The notes under the pieces were generated by a model, which worked only from the letters and a program-made list of their open reading frames with translations, searched no databases and had not been told where the DNA came from. 7,851 nt of DNA, taken from NCBI GenBank assembly GCA_958405565.1, contig CATYEN010000071.1, positions 1-7,851 on the forward strand, given 5' to 3'. Source of the stretch: an uncultured Collinsella sp. (GTDB lineage Bacteria > Actinomycetota > Coriobacteriia > Coriobacteriales > Coriobacteriaceae). Below, piece after piece: positions 1 to 5,519 of this stretch (its first letter is position 1; each line of letters starts with the position of its first letter). A program made the translations under genes and the position numbers.

Positions 1-52
1 CGCCGCCCTTTTTCGTGCGACAATCGATAATGTTGAACACGATTGCATGGCA

Positions 53-57
53 AGGAG
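53..57 (+). promoter_or_regulatory. Shine-Dalgarno site that sets the start of the first small gene
   Basis: AGGAG lies 8 bases before the ATG at 66 but only 2 bases before the in-frame ATG at 60. The normal spacing favours the start at 66. A GTG at 15 in the same frame has no such site in front of it. Confidence 0.7.
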
Positions 58-65
58 ATATGCAG

Positions 66-260
66 ATGATAGACAAGAACAAGACGAATGCGCCGGTCGC
101 CAACGCCGCGCCGGCCGCACCCAAGCCTGCACCCAAGCCTGTGCCCAAGCCGCGCGACCCCTACATCCGTGCCGAGAACGAGGATGACGACGGCTACGAT
201 CCTTATAGCGATCGTCGCCCCGAGCGCGAGCCCCTCTTCGAAGCCGACCCCTGGCGTTAA
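66..260 (+). CDS. Small Pro/Ala-rich acidic protein, function unknown
   Basis: A 64-residue protein that I do not recognise. Residues 9-30 are built almost only from Ala, Pro, Lys and Val, including the repeated units PKPAPKPVPKPR. At the DNA level (about 120-153) this is an imperfect tandem repeat with a 12-base unit beginning CCCAAGCC. Residues 31-64 are charged and aromatic (DPY, an EDDDGYDPY stretch, and a tail ending FEADPWR). There is no signal peptide, membrane segment or Cys. The start at 66 was chosen from the AGGAG 8 bases upstream. The repeat region looks like a flexible linker and the tail like a short conserved binding peptide, but that is inference. The stop codon overlaps the left arm of a hairpin that probably ends transcription. 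Its upstream neighbour lies outside the window, so any operon partner is unseen. Confidence 0.72.
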   Translation: MIDKNKTNAPVANAAPAAPKPAPKPVPKPRDPYIRAENEDDDGYDPYSDRRPEREPLFEADPWR

Positions 261-301
261 GTAGCTCATTTGGGACGGGGCTTTTTTAGCTACTTTGTTT
301 T
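259..301 (+). terminator. Probable intrinsic terminator after the small Pro-rich gene
   Basis: AAGTAGCT (259-266) pairs with AGCTACTT (288-295), an 8-bp perfect stem that begins inside the stop codon. A T-rich run (TTTGTTTT, 294-301) follows. The loop is long at 21 bases and itself holds TTTTTT, so the structure is weaker than a classic terminator. Confidence 0.5.
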
Positions 302-400
302 CGGCTAGAGGCGTTCATGCCTGCCCCCCTCGGCCGCTCGATATCCTCCGGGAGGGGCCACTAATAGAAAACTTGCTTATCCATTAATCAAGATACGCAT
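302..400. other. Intergenic stretch before the ATPase gene
   Basis: No gene is visible here. It holds a weak hairpin (CCCCTC at 326-331 with GAGGGG at 352-357, no T-tract) and then an AT-rich part. A first copy of a TAATCAAGAT motif lies at 385-394; the same motif core, TAATCAAGA, recurs in both arms of the palindrome that follows (417-425, and inverted at 436-444). Confidence 0.5.
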
Positions 401-436
401 AATCTTGCTCTCCTGCTAATCAAGAATCGTTATAAT
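373..436 (+). promoter_or_regulatory. Possible ATPase promoter elements
   Basis: A perfect -10 hexamer TATAAT (431-436) sits in the spacer of the palindrome, with a poor -35 match TTGCTC (405-410) 20 bases upstream. A second pair is TTGCTT (373-378) and CATAAT (398-403), spaced 19. Both spacings are longer than the optimal 17, so the assignment is tentative. The choice matters: the upstream promoter would transcribe much of the left arm, while the inner one would start inside the right arm and give an unstructured leader. Confidence 0.4.
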
Positions 437-460
437 CTTGATTAGCAGGAGAGCAAGATT
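401..460. repeat. 60-bp palindrome: perfect 25-bp inverted repeat with 10-bp spacer
   Basis: The left arm (401-425, beginning AATCTTGCTCTCC) and right arm (436-460, ending GGAGAGCAAGATT) are exact reverse complements over all 25 bases. The spacer at 426-435 is ATCGTTATAA. The right arm ends one base before the GGAG ribosome binding site (461-464) of the ATPase gene. A transcript starting upstream of 401 would fold this into a very stable hairpin abutting the ribosome site. As DNA it could be a large operator or a cruciform-prone site. No T-tract follows on the plus strand, so it is not a standard terminator for upstream transcription. Confidence 0.95.
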
Positions 461-468
461 GGAGAATT

Positions 469-1821
469 ATGGCATTCAACGACTTGGTGGCTCAAAAAAT
501 AAAGGACTTTGAGCAACAGGGGATTCCGCAGGTCTTTGAGCGCGACCTTGATCTGGGCAACCCGCAGGAGCCAAAGCGCGACAACATCGTATATGTGATT
601 GTGGGCGCCCGTCGTTGTGGAAAGACGTATCGCCTGTATCAGGAGATACGGCGGCTTCAGGGCCAAGGCGTCGAGCTTGACCGGATGCTATATTTCAATT
701 TTGAGGATGAGCGCTTGCGTCCGTATGAGCCATCGCTACTAGCGGACGTGCTCGATACATTCTATGCACTATATCCTGCTGCTCGAGGCGAGGGCGCCTA
801 CCTTTTCTTTGACGAGATCCAGGAAATACCCGAATGGGGTGCGTTTCTGCGACGCGTGGTCGATACGGAGAAGGCGACCGTTTACGTGACGGGATCTTCT
901 TCTAAGATGCTGTCCTCAGAACTTAAGAGCGAGTTCAGGGGCCGTTCTCTTGTGCGAGAGCTTTTTCCGTTGAGTTTTTCGGAATACGTCCGATATAAGA
1001 CGGGGAGCGTTCCTGAGTCGAACGCACCCTTCTCCTCGAGCGATGCAGCGTTGCTCCGACACCATCTGGTCGGATATCTCGAGCGAGGGGGATTCATCGC
1101 GACACTTGAGCAGACGCCCGCAGACGCGATTCAGCTGCTACAGGAATATGCGTCGCGAACGGTCGCCATGGACGTCGTTGAACGTTACGACGTCAAGAAC
1201 CCCCGTTTGGCCTCGCTGTTTCTGGCGCGGTGCATGGCATCTTCGGGACGAGAGCTGTCAGTGAACAAAGTGTACAACGAGTTCAAGAGCAGACAGATAT
1301 CCGTCAGTCGAAATACGCTCAGCGACTTACTTGAGTATTACGAGGACGCCTACCTGCTGTTTTCGGTGCCGGAGTTCACGCGTTCGCTTGCAAATAATAC
1401 GCGGTCTGCGTCTAAGGTCTACGCCGTCGATCCTGCGATGTTCGGAGCGTTCTCCCCCGCATCGGCATTGGATCATGGTCAGAGGCTCGAGACCGCGGTG
1501 TTCAATGCGCTCAGAAGAAGGACCCCCGCCGTGCGGCCCGGTTCGGTTTGCCGCCTGCTGATTAAAGATAAGAATAAAAGCCATGAGGTGGACTTTGTGG
1601 CTGGGGATGCACTGCTCATGCAGGCTTACGGCCTGATTCAGGTAAGTGTGGATATGACAAGCGAGAAAACGCGCGAGCGCGAAATTGCCGCGCTCGATGC
1701 CGCGATGGCCCAGTTTGATCTTGGCGAGTCGGTAATCGTTACCATGGATGAGCAGGCCGATATTCCATGCAAACACGGCGTGGTACATGCTGTGCCCGCA
1801 TGGAAGTGGCTCCTTTCCTAA
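469..1821 (+). CDS. AAA_14/DUF4143-family ATP-binding protein
   Basis: A cytosolic P-loop ATPase of 450 residues, a usual length for this family. What is seen: Walker A GARRCGKT (46-53), Walker B YLFFDEIQ (111-118, acidic pair D115/E116), a sensor-like TGSSSKML (141-148) and an Arg-bearing FRGRSL (156-161), all hallmarks of the AAA_14 domain. A winged-helix-like segment follows (about 262-300), then the DUF4143 region with KVYAVDPAMF (316-325), LETAVFNALRR (340-350), EVDFV (373-377) and QVSVD (391-395). The latter recalls a PD-(D/E)xK nuclease core, but with Gln where an active enzyme would have the E of ExK, so it is probably inactive. Such genes occur in many divergent copies in gut bacteria; their role is unresolved. 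The start is supported by GGAG 4 bases upstream, directly after the 60-bp palindrome. It uses ATA at least four times and AGA/AGG Arg codons, unlike the large gene at the right end, which suggests lateral acquisition. It converges on the reverse-strand gene ending at 1866. Confidence 0.93.
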   Translation: MAFNDLVAQKIKDFEQQGIPQVFERDLDLGNPQEPKRDNIVYVIVGARRCGKTYRLYQEIRRLQGQGVELDRMLYFNFEDERLRPYEPSLLADVLDTFYALYPAARGEGAYLFFDEIQEIPEWGAFLRRVVDTEKATVYVTGSSSKMLSSELKSEFRGRSLVRELFPLSFSEYVRYKTGSVPESNAPFSSSDAALLRHHLVGYLERGGFIATLEQTPADAIQLLQEYASRTVAMDVVERYDVKNPRLASLFLARCMASSGRELSVNKVYNEFKSRQISVSRNTLSDLLEYYEDAYLLFSVPEFTRSLANNTRSASKVYAVDPAMFGAFSPASALDHGQRLETAVFNALRRRTPAVRPGSVCRLLIKDKNKSHEVDFVAGDALLMQAYGLIQVSVDMTSEKTREREIAALDAAMAQFDLGESVIVTMDEQADIPCKHGVVHAVPAWKWLLS

Positions 1822-1840
1822 TCGTCTATGGATTTGCGAG

Positions 1841-1877
1841 GCCAGGACTCAGGTGTCATGGTCCGCTAGTCCTGGGC
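1841..1877. terminator. Weak hairpin between convergent genes
   Basis: CCAGGACT (1842-1849) pairs with AGTCCTGG (1868-1875) across an 18-base loop. It overlaps the stop codon of the reverse-strand gene. On the plus strand only a short T-run (GCTTT) follows, and on the minus strand none. It is the only candidate terminator in the 44-base gap between the converging genes. Confidence 0.35.
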
Positions 1878-3368
1878 TTTGATGCTCGGCAGGAGAATCT
1901 GGGCGAGGTAGTCGGTCTCGAGTTTGGTCGCGGCGTCGGCCTTGCCGTCTTTGCCGACCAGTACGTTCTTGATCTGGCTATACGTATAGCGGTTGCCGGT
2001 CGTGAGCTCGACAAGCTCAATGGCCGTGTCCATGGGGTAGGTTGACACGGGATTCTGCGTCCGTCCGTTGATGGTCTGGGGCACTACGTACGGATAGACG
2101 GGGCCGCTGGCGTAGACGGTATAACCGTTGCCTAGATTGGCCGCACCCAAAACCGTATCGCCCTCATCGGGCGTAAAGCTCTCGCCCTCGCGCACGGCGA
2201 CGAGCGTCACGAGCGGTGTATTGGCGTCGTCGCCCAGATAGATGCATAGCGTGCTGCCGTTTTGCCAAGTTGCGACCTTGCCGTACCACTCGACGGGGAT
2301 ATCGAGCTGGTAGAGGTCGGTTGCCTTGTGACGGGCGTCGGCATCACGGGCCGCCTGTGCCTTTTGCGCGCTCACGGCATTGACGGCGGCGTCGCGCCGC
2401 GCGGTTGCCGCCTGCTGGAGTATCTTTGCCGCGGCGGCGGAGCTCGCGCCTCCCTCCTCGGCATATTTGGCGGCGGCATCGATCTGGTCGTCAGTCACCG
2501 TGTCGGCCGAAGGCACCTTGAGCTTAAAGGTGGCCTGGGCACTCAAATCCTGCCCATCGCTCTTAATGGTGACCTGCGCCTTGGTGGTCGGGACGGTGTA
2601 GATGGTGCCGTCGGACGCGATGGGGGAGGCGGCAATGGAGAGCATGTAATCGCCGGGTAGCAGTTTGATGCCACGGCCGTGCTCGTCAACATAGAGCGTT
2701 TCGCTCACGGAAGAACCGTCGGAGTCCTGCCCGCTCACCTGTACGGGAATCTTGGAGCCAGTTGAGCAGTCGAGGCCCGCGGCATGCACGCCAATCTGCA
2801 CCGACATCATCGTGTGCGCACTGGCGGCGACAGCGGCAGCCTGCTCTTGCTGATATCCGTTCCAGGCAGCATAGCCTGCGCCGCCGGCGACGAGCGCGAC
2901 GGCCACAACGCCGGCAACCATCAGGTTGCGGCGCTTGGGCGACATCTTACGATGACGAACCTCGGCTTCGCGTGCCGAGGGAACGGACGGTAGGGGAATA
3001 TCGCACATGGCGATGGTCTCGTCTACGACAGGCGCAGAGCCTAAGCCGGGGAGCTCGCGGGTCAGCGAATCTTCGGCCGGCAAGCTGTCGAGCAAGATGG
3101 TTTCCTCGCTCGTGTCGGATTCGAGCTGGTCGTCGGCCTCGCATTCGGATTCCTCGTGCCTCGCCTCGTCTTCGGCGGGCGCGGCGCCATCGTCGTCTGC
3201 ATCCTGACCATCGGACTGCGCCTCGATTTCCGGCTCATCCTGCACATCAACGCTCGAATCGTCAAACGCAATCTCGGCCACTGCGATCTGGTCTAGGCTC
3301 TCCAGGGCCTCGGCGCATGCTTCTGCATCTTGGGCCGCATCCTCTTGACCCGTCGTCTCATCTTTCAT
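1866..3368 (-). CDS. Single-pass membrane protein with acidic cytoplasmic N-terminus
   Basis: A 500-residue protein of unknown function. Residues 1-130 are strongly acidic, with 42 Asp/Glu against 3 Lys/Arg, and probably disordered. A basic patch RHRKMSPKRR (138-147) precedes one hydrophobic helix (about 149-169). By the positive-inside rule this puts the acidic part in the cytoplasm and residues 170-500 outside. The outer part has a beta-rich region (about 186-285, with LLPGDYMLSI, like Ig/CnaB-style carboxypeptidase-regulatory folds), an Ala-rich helix likely to form a coiled coil (about 295-350) and a C-terminal region (350-500) rich in beta strands and Tyr. The start at 3368 was chosen because GGGGGA lies just upstream and because an open frame reaching back to 3575 would read through the terminator of the neighbouring gene. 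An in-frame ATG at 3422 is possible but has a poorer ribosome site. No catalytic motif or sortase signal is visible. It appears to be transcribed alone. Confidence 0.85.
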   Translation of the reverse strand: MKDETTGQEDAAQDAEACAEALESLDQIAVAEIAFDDSSVDVQDEPEIEAQSDGQDADDDGAAPAEDEARHEESECEADDQLESDTSEETILLDSLPAEDSLTRELPGLGSAPVVDETIAMCDIPLPSVPSAREAEVRHRKMSPKRRNLMVAGVVAVALVAGGAGYAAWNGYQQEQAAAVAASAHTMMSVQIGVHAAGLDCSTGSKIPVQVSGQDSDGSSVSETLYVDEHGRGIKLLPGDYMLSIAASPIASDGTIYTVPTTKAQVTIKSDGQDLSAQATFKLKVPSADTVTDDQIDAAAKYAEEGGASSAAAAKILQQAATARRDAAVNAVSAQKAQAARDADARHKATDLYQLDIPVEWYGKVATWQNGSTLCIYLGDDANTPLVTLVAVREGESFTPDEGDTVLGAANLGNGYTVYASGPVYPYVVPQTINGRTQNPVSTYPMDTAIELVELTTGNRYTYSQIKNVLVGKDGKADAATKLETDYLAQILLPSIKAQD

Positions 3369-3485
3369 ATATCCCCCAAGCTCAATATCGGGACAACACT
3401 GTACCCAAAAACAGGACCCCATAGAGCCGCCGCATGATTTGAAATCCAATTTTATTTGTGCGTGTGTTTTTGAATGAAGGCGCAA
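3369..3485 (-). promoter_or_regulatory. Upstream region of the single-pass membrane protein gene
   Basis: This AT-richer stretch lies between the terminator and the gene start, so it should carry the reverse-strand promoter. Read on the minus strand there is a TAAAAT box with a weak TTCATT 18 bases before it, which would give a leader of roughly 70 bases. No strong operator or riboswitch-like structure is evident. Confidence 0.3.
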
Positions 3486-3529
3486 CGACAAAAGCCCCCG
3501 GAAAGCGAGCGAAACGCTTTCCGGGGGCT
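3486..3529 (-). terminator. Strong intrinsic terminator of the DUF5692-like gene
   Basis: AGCCCCCGGAAAGCG (3493-3507) and CGCTTTCCGGGGGCT (3515-3529) form a perfect 15-bp GC-rich stem with a 7-base loop. Reading the minus strand, the stem runs into TTTTGTCGTT, a short T-tract. On the plus strand no T-run follows, so it acts for the reverse-strand tetR/membrane-protein transcript, about 70 bases after its stop. Confidence 0.85.
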
Positions 3530-3596
3530 CTACGAGGCATTGGATCGAAAGCCTGGCAAGTGGGACTATGCCCACGTACTAACGACGACCAACACG

Positions 3597-4604
3597 TTAC
3601 TCGGCGTGAGCGTAATCGACCTTGGCGCGGCGAGCGGTGGCCTTCTCCCAATCGCTGGTGCCTTCAAAGACGTCCTGCTTGTAGGGGTTGCGGCCGAGTT
3701 TCTTGGCACGGTAGGCGACGTAGATGATTGCGGCGACGTTGGCGACCAGTGCGGCGATCGAGACCGCGGTGGCGGCGCCGGGGTCGAGCGTGGAGTGGGT
3801 CACAAAGATGGACTCCTCCTGGAAGTACGGGAACACCTGGGCAAACATGCACCAAATAGCCAGCGTAAAGGCGCGGTTCTGAATCCAGCCGCCCTTGTTC
3901 CAGATAAAGGCGGCGACGGTGGGCGCCAGCAGCAGCGCAAAGCCGCAGAACCAGGAGTGGGTGGGCAGGCAGTTGTAGGTGTAGCAGAAGTTCCAGATGT
4001 CGTAGGCGATGATGTAGACCCAGGTCATGTCGGGCCACAGCATGTCGGTCTTGTCCTCGGAGGCGTAAACGCTCCACCAACCGGTCATGCAGAAGATGTT
4101 GATGATTCCGGCGATGCCGTTGAACACGTTGTTCCAGCCGGCCAGCTGCGTGGCACCCTCGGAGGTGACCCAAGTGGACTGGCCCAGGACAAAGAAGTGA
4201 TATGCGCTCTCGAAGTCGGACACGACGGCGATCATGATGTTGATGGCGACGATCACAAACGGCCACGCGCGGAACCAGTGCGCCTTGCCGATCTTGCCCC
4301 ACTGGTACTTAATGGCAATGAAGCCCCAGCAACCGGCCAGCGCCGCGTATACCTTGGCGTAGTGGAACCAACTGTTCTGGTACACATGGGTGGGGTTGGT
4401 GAGCGCCCACTCGGCGCCCTGCGAGACGCCGATGGCGATGGCGACGCAGTAGATGGTCATGGCCAGCGGAGCCACGCCAAAGATGATTGCCGCGCCGAGC
4501 TTGGTGCGGCGGCCGACCTCGTTGAGCACGATCAGGCCAATAAAGACCATGGCCCAGCCGGCCCAGTGGATAAGGGTATCGCTACCCCAAACATCGAACA
4601 GCAT
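3597..4604 (-). CDS. Polytopic Trp-rich membrane protein (DUF5692-like)
   Basis: A 335-residue integral membrane protein that I match from memory to the uncharacterised DUF5692 family; the name is moderately secure and no function is known. Eight or nine hydrophobic segments are visible (about 11-30, 37-58, 83-99, 114-129, 157-176, 194-212, 218-235, 245-262, 277-298), ending in a charged cytoplasmic-looking tail of about 37 residues. It is unusually rich in aromatics, with 21 Trp counted, many at segment ends, plus polar and aromatic residues inside the membrane (GWWSVY 175-180, YDIWNFCYTYNC 201-212, PTHSWF 214-219). There is no transporter signature, nucleotide motif or CxxC/CxxCH haem or cluster motif. 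The start has an excellent ribosome site (AAAGGAG, 6 bases before ATG). It is the second gene of an operon behind the TetR-type regulator (63-base gap) and lies opposite the large oxidoreductase. That placement suggests a permease or membrane partner for the oxidoreductase's substrate, which is inference. Confidence 0.88.
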   Translation of the reverse strand: MLFDVWGSDTLIHWAGWAMVFIGLIVLNEVGRRTKLGAAIIFGVAPLAMTIYCVAIAIGVSQGAEWALTNPTHVYQNSWFHYAKVYAALAGCWGFIAIKYQWGKIGKAHWFRAWPFVIVAINIMIAVVSDFESAYHFFVLGQSTWVTSEGATQLAGWNNVFNGIAGIINIFCMTGWWSVYASEDKTDMLWPDMTWVYIIAYDIWNFCYTYNCLPTHSWFCGFALLLAPTVAAFIWNKGGWIQNRAFTLAIWCMFAQVFPYFQEESIFVTHSTLDPGAATAVSIAALVANVAAIIYVAYRAKKLGRNPYKQDVFEGTSDWEKATARRAKVDYAHAE

Positions 4605-4622
4605 GCTGCTCTCCTTTCACAC

Positions 4623-4650
4623 GCCCGCGGCCCCTCTTCTGATCGCGGGC
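4623..4650 (-). other. Hairpin between the regulator and membrane-protein genes
   Basis: GCCCGCG (4623-4629) and CGCGGGC (4644-4650) form a perfect 7-bp GC stem with a 14-base loop inside the 63-base gap. No T-tract follows on the minus strand, so it is not a clear terminator. It could be an RNA processing or stabilising element that lets the two genes be expressed at different levels. Confidence 0.5.
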
Positions 4651-4667
4651 AGTTTGGCCAAATGTCG

Positions 4668-5330
4668 TCAGTTCTGGGGCTTGCGCTCCGGATACTTGGC
4701 GGTATAGCCCTCGATGTGGAGTGTCGAGGCGATGATTTCCTTGACCGTCTCGTCGGGCACATCGGGGTGCGTGCGGATATACATCAACAACCCCATGATG
4801 AGGGTGTAGAACGTCTCGTAGACATGGTCGATGCGTAGCTCATGATGGGCGACAAAATCCACCACGGTGGTGTCGCAGATATACTGCGCCACACGCTGGA
4901 CCACGTTGTGCAAAAAGCCGCCGTAGAGCGCGCCACTGCTTGAGGTGAGCGTACTCGGCAGCTCGTGGCCGCTGGCGACCAGGCGCTTGAAGAGCGGGGC
5001 GACGGTGTCGAGCGCGCCCTCGATGTCGCCAACCGTGCGGCTGGCATTCCACTGCTCGAGCTCGGAGATAAAGCCGTCGATCGCCTCGTCCATAACAGCG
5101 GTGACGGCGGCGTCCATATCGGCGAAGTAGTGGTAGAACAGTGAGCGCGTGCAGCCGGCTCGCTTGGTCACGGCCGAGACGGATAGATGCGACACGCCCA
5201 ACTCGGAGCTTACGGTGCGCACGGCATCGAGGATCTCGCGACGGCGTTCGTCGCCCGTCAGACGCTTTGCCGCGCTATCGGATGCGGGGACGGCATCGAC
5301 CACAGAGGTATCTGCTGTGTTGTCGCCCAT
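4668..5330 (-). CDS. TetR/AcrR-family transcriptional regulator
   Basis: A 220-residue DNA-binding repressor, typical in length for TetR. After a 25-residue polar extension, residues 28-75 form the N-terminal helix-turn-helix domain: REILDAVRTVSSELG (31-45), LSVSAVTKRAGC (49-60) and the recognition helix TRSLFYHYF (61-69), the last being a family hallmark. Residues 80-205 are helical and would form the ligand-binding and dimer domain, whose ligand cannot be predicted. The start is supported by GAAAGG 9 bases upstream on the minus strand. It is the first gene of an operon with the DUF5692-like membrane protein and is divergent from the oxidoreductase. The intergenic region contains symmetrical TTGAC half-sites that are the natural binding target, so autorepression and co-repression of the oxidoreductase are likely. 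Confidence 0.93.
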   Translation of the reverse strand: MGDNTADTSVVDAVPASDSAAKRLTGDERRREILDAVRTVSSELGVSHLSVSAVTKRAGCTRSLFYHYFADMDAAVTAVMDEAIDGFISELEQWNASRTVGDIEGALDTVAPLFKRLVASGHELPSTLTSSSGALYGGFLHNVVQRVAQYICDTTVVDFVAHHELRIDHVYETFYTLIMGLLMYIRTHPDVPDETVKEIIASTLHIEGYTAKYPERKPQN

Positions 5331-5378
5331 GTTTTGCCGCCTTTCATCCTCTTTTGCCGGACCGTTCGCCTAACAGTC

Positions 5379-5409
5379 TTGAATATTGTTGACGGTTCGT
5401 CAATACTAT
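5379..5409 (+). promoter_or_regulatory. Candidate oxidoreductase promoter overlapping the operator
   Basis: TTGAAT (5379-5384) and TACTAT (5404-5409) are spaced by 19 bases, giving a weak promoter that overlaps the first operator palindrome. Over almost the same bases the minus strand reads TAGTAT (5408-5403), a possible -10 for the regulator operon. If so, the two promoters overlap face to face at the operator centre. The TTGACA hexamers in the operator have no good -10 at normal spacing. Confidence 0.35.
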
Positions 5410-5430
5410 TTTTGACACAATGTCAACAAT
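5385..5430. promoter_or_regulatory. Two-site symmetrical operator, probable TetR-regulator target
   Basis: Two 15-bp palindromes share the form TTGAC-N5-GTCAA: TTGACGGTTCGTCAA (5389-5403) and TTGACACAATGTCAA (5412-5426), each with perfect 6-base arms and centres 23 bp apart. The four half-sites are mirror-symmetric about 5407.5, and the outer flanks extend this as ATTGTTGAC (5385-5393) and GTCAACAAT (5422-5430). TetR proteins bind such 15-20-bp palindromes. The position between the divergent tetR-like and oxidoreductase genes fits control of both. Assignment to this regulator is inference from location and symmetry. Confidence 0.82.
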
Positions 5431-5479
5431 GGCGGGTGAACGGCATGGGGGCATGCCCGGCCTGCAAAAAAAGAGGGGC

Positions 5480-5503
5480 GCCGCGGCCTCGTCGGGCTGC
5501 GGC
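5480..5503 (+). other. Leader hairpin just before the oxidoreductase ribosome site
   Basis: GCCGCGGCC (5480-5488) and GGCTGCGGC (5495-5503) form a 9-bp stem with one G-U pair and a 6-base loop. The stem ends 3 bases before the purine-rich ribosome site AGAAGGGA (5507-5514). The rest of the leader (5431-5479) holds a GGGCATGCCC palindrome (5449-5458) and a run of seven A. No U-run follows the stem, so a role in translation or mRNA stability is more likely than termination. Confidence 0.6.
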
Positions 5504-5519
5504 AAGAGAAGGGACAACC

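Noticed and set aside
15..65. GTG start at 15 or ATG at 60 for the first small gene
   Set aside because: AGGAG at 53-57 is correctly spaced only for the ATG at 66.
401..460. Invertible (phase-variable) promoter flanked by inverted repeats
   Set aside because: The spacer is only 10 bp, too short for a recombinase to invert, and no recombinase gene is nearby.
401..460. Terminator of upstream transcription
   Set aside because: No T-run follows the right arm; a ribosome binding site does.
1327..1788. A 153-codon minus-strand frame inside the ATPase gene
   Set aside because: It is antisense to the conserved DUF4143 region and shows no ribosome site or domain.
3369..3575. N-terminal extension of the single-pass membrane protein up to 3575
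   Set aside because: The extension would be translated through the 15-bp terminator stem and lacks a ribosome site. The start at 3368 has one and begins the uniform acidic region.
3474..4838. A 454-codon plus-strand open frame
   Set aside because: It runs antisense through the terminator stem, the whole membrane-protein gene and the end of the regulator gene. Its translation is a low-complexity Gly/Asp/Val-rich product with no domain.
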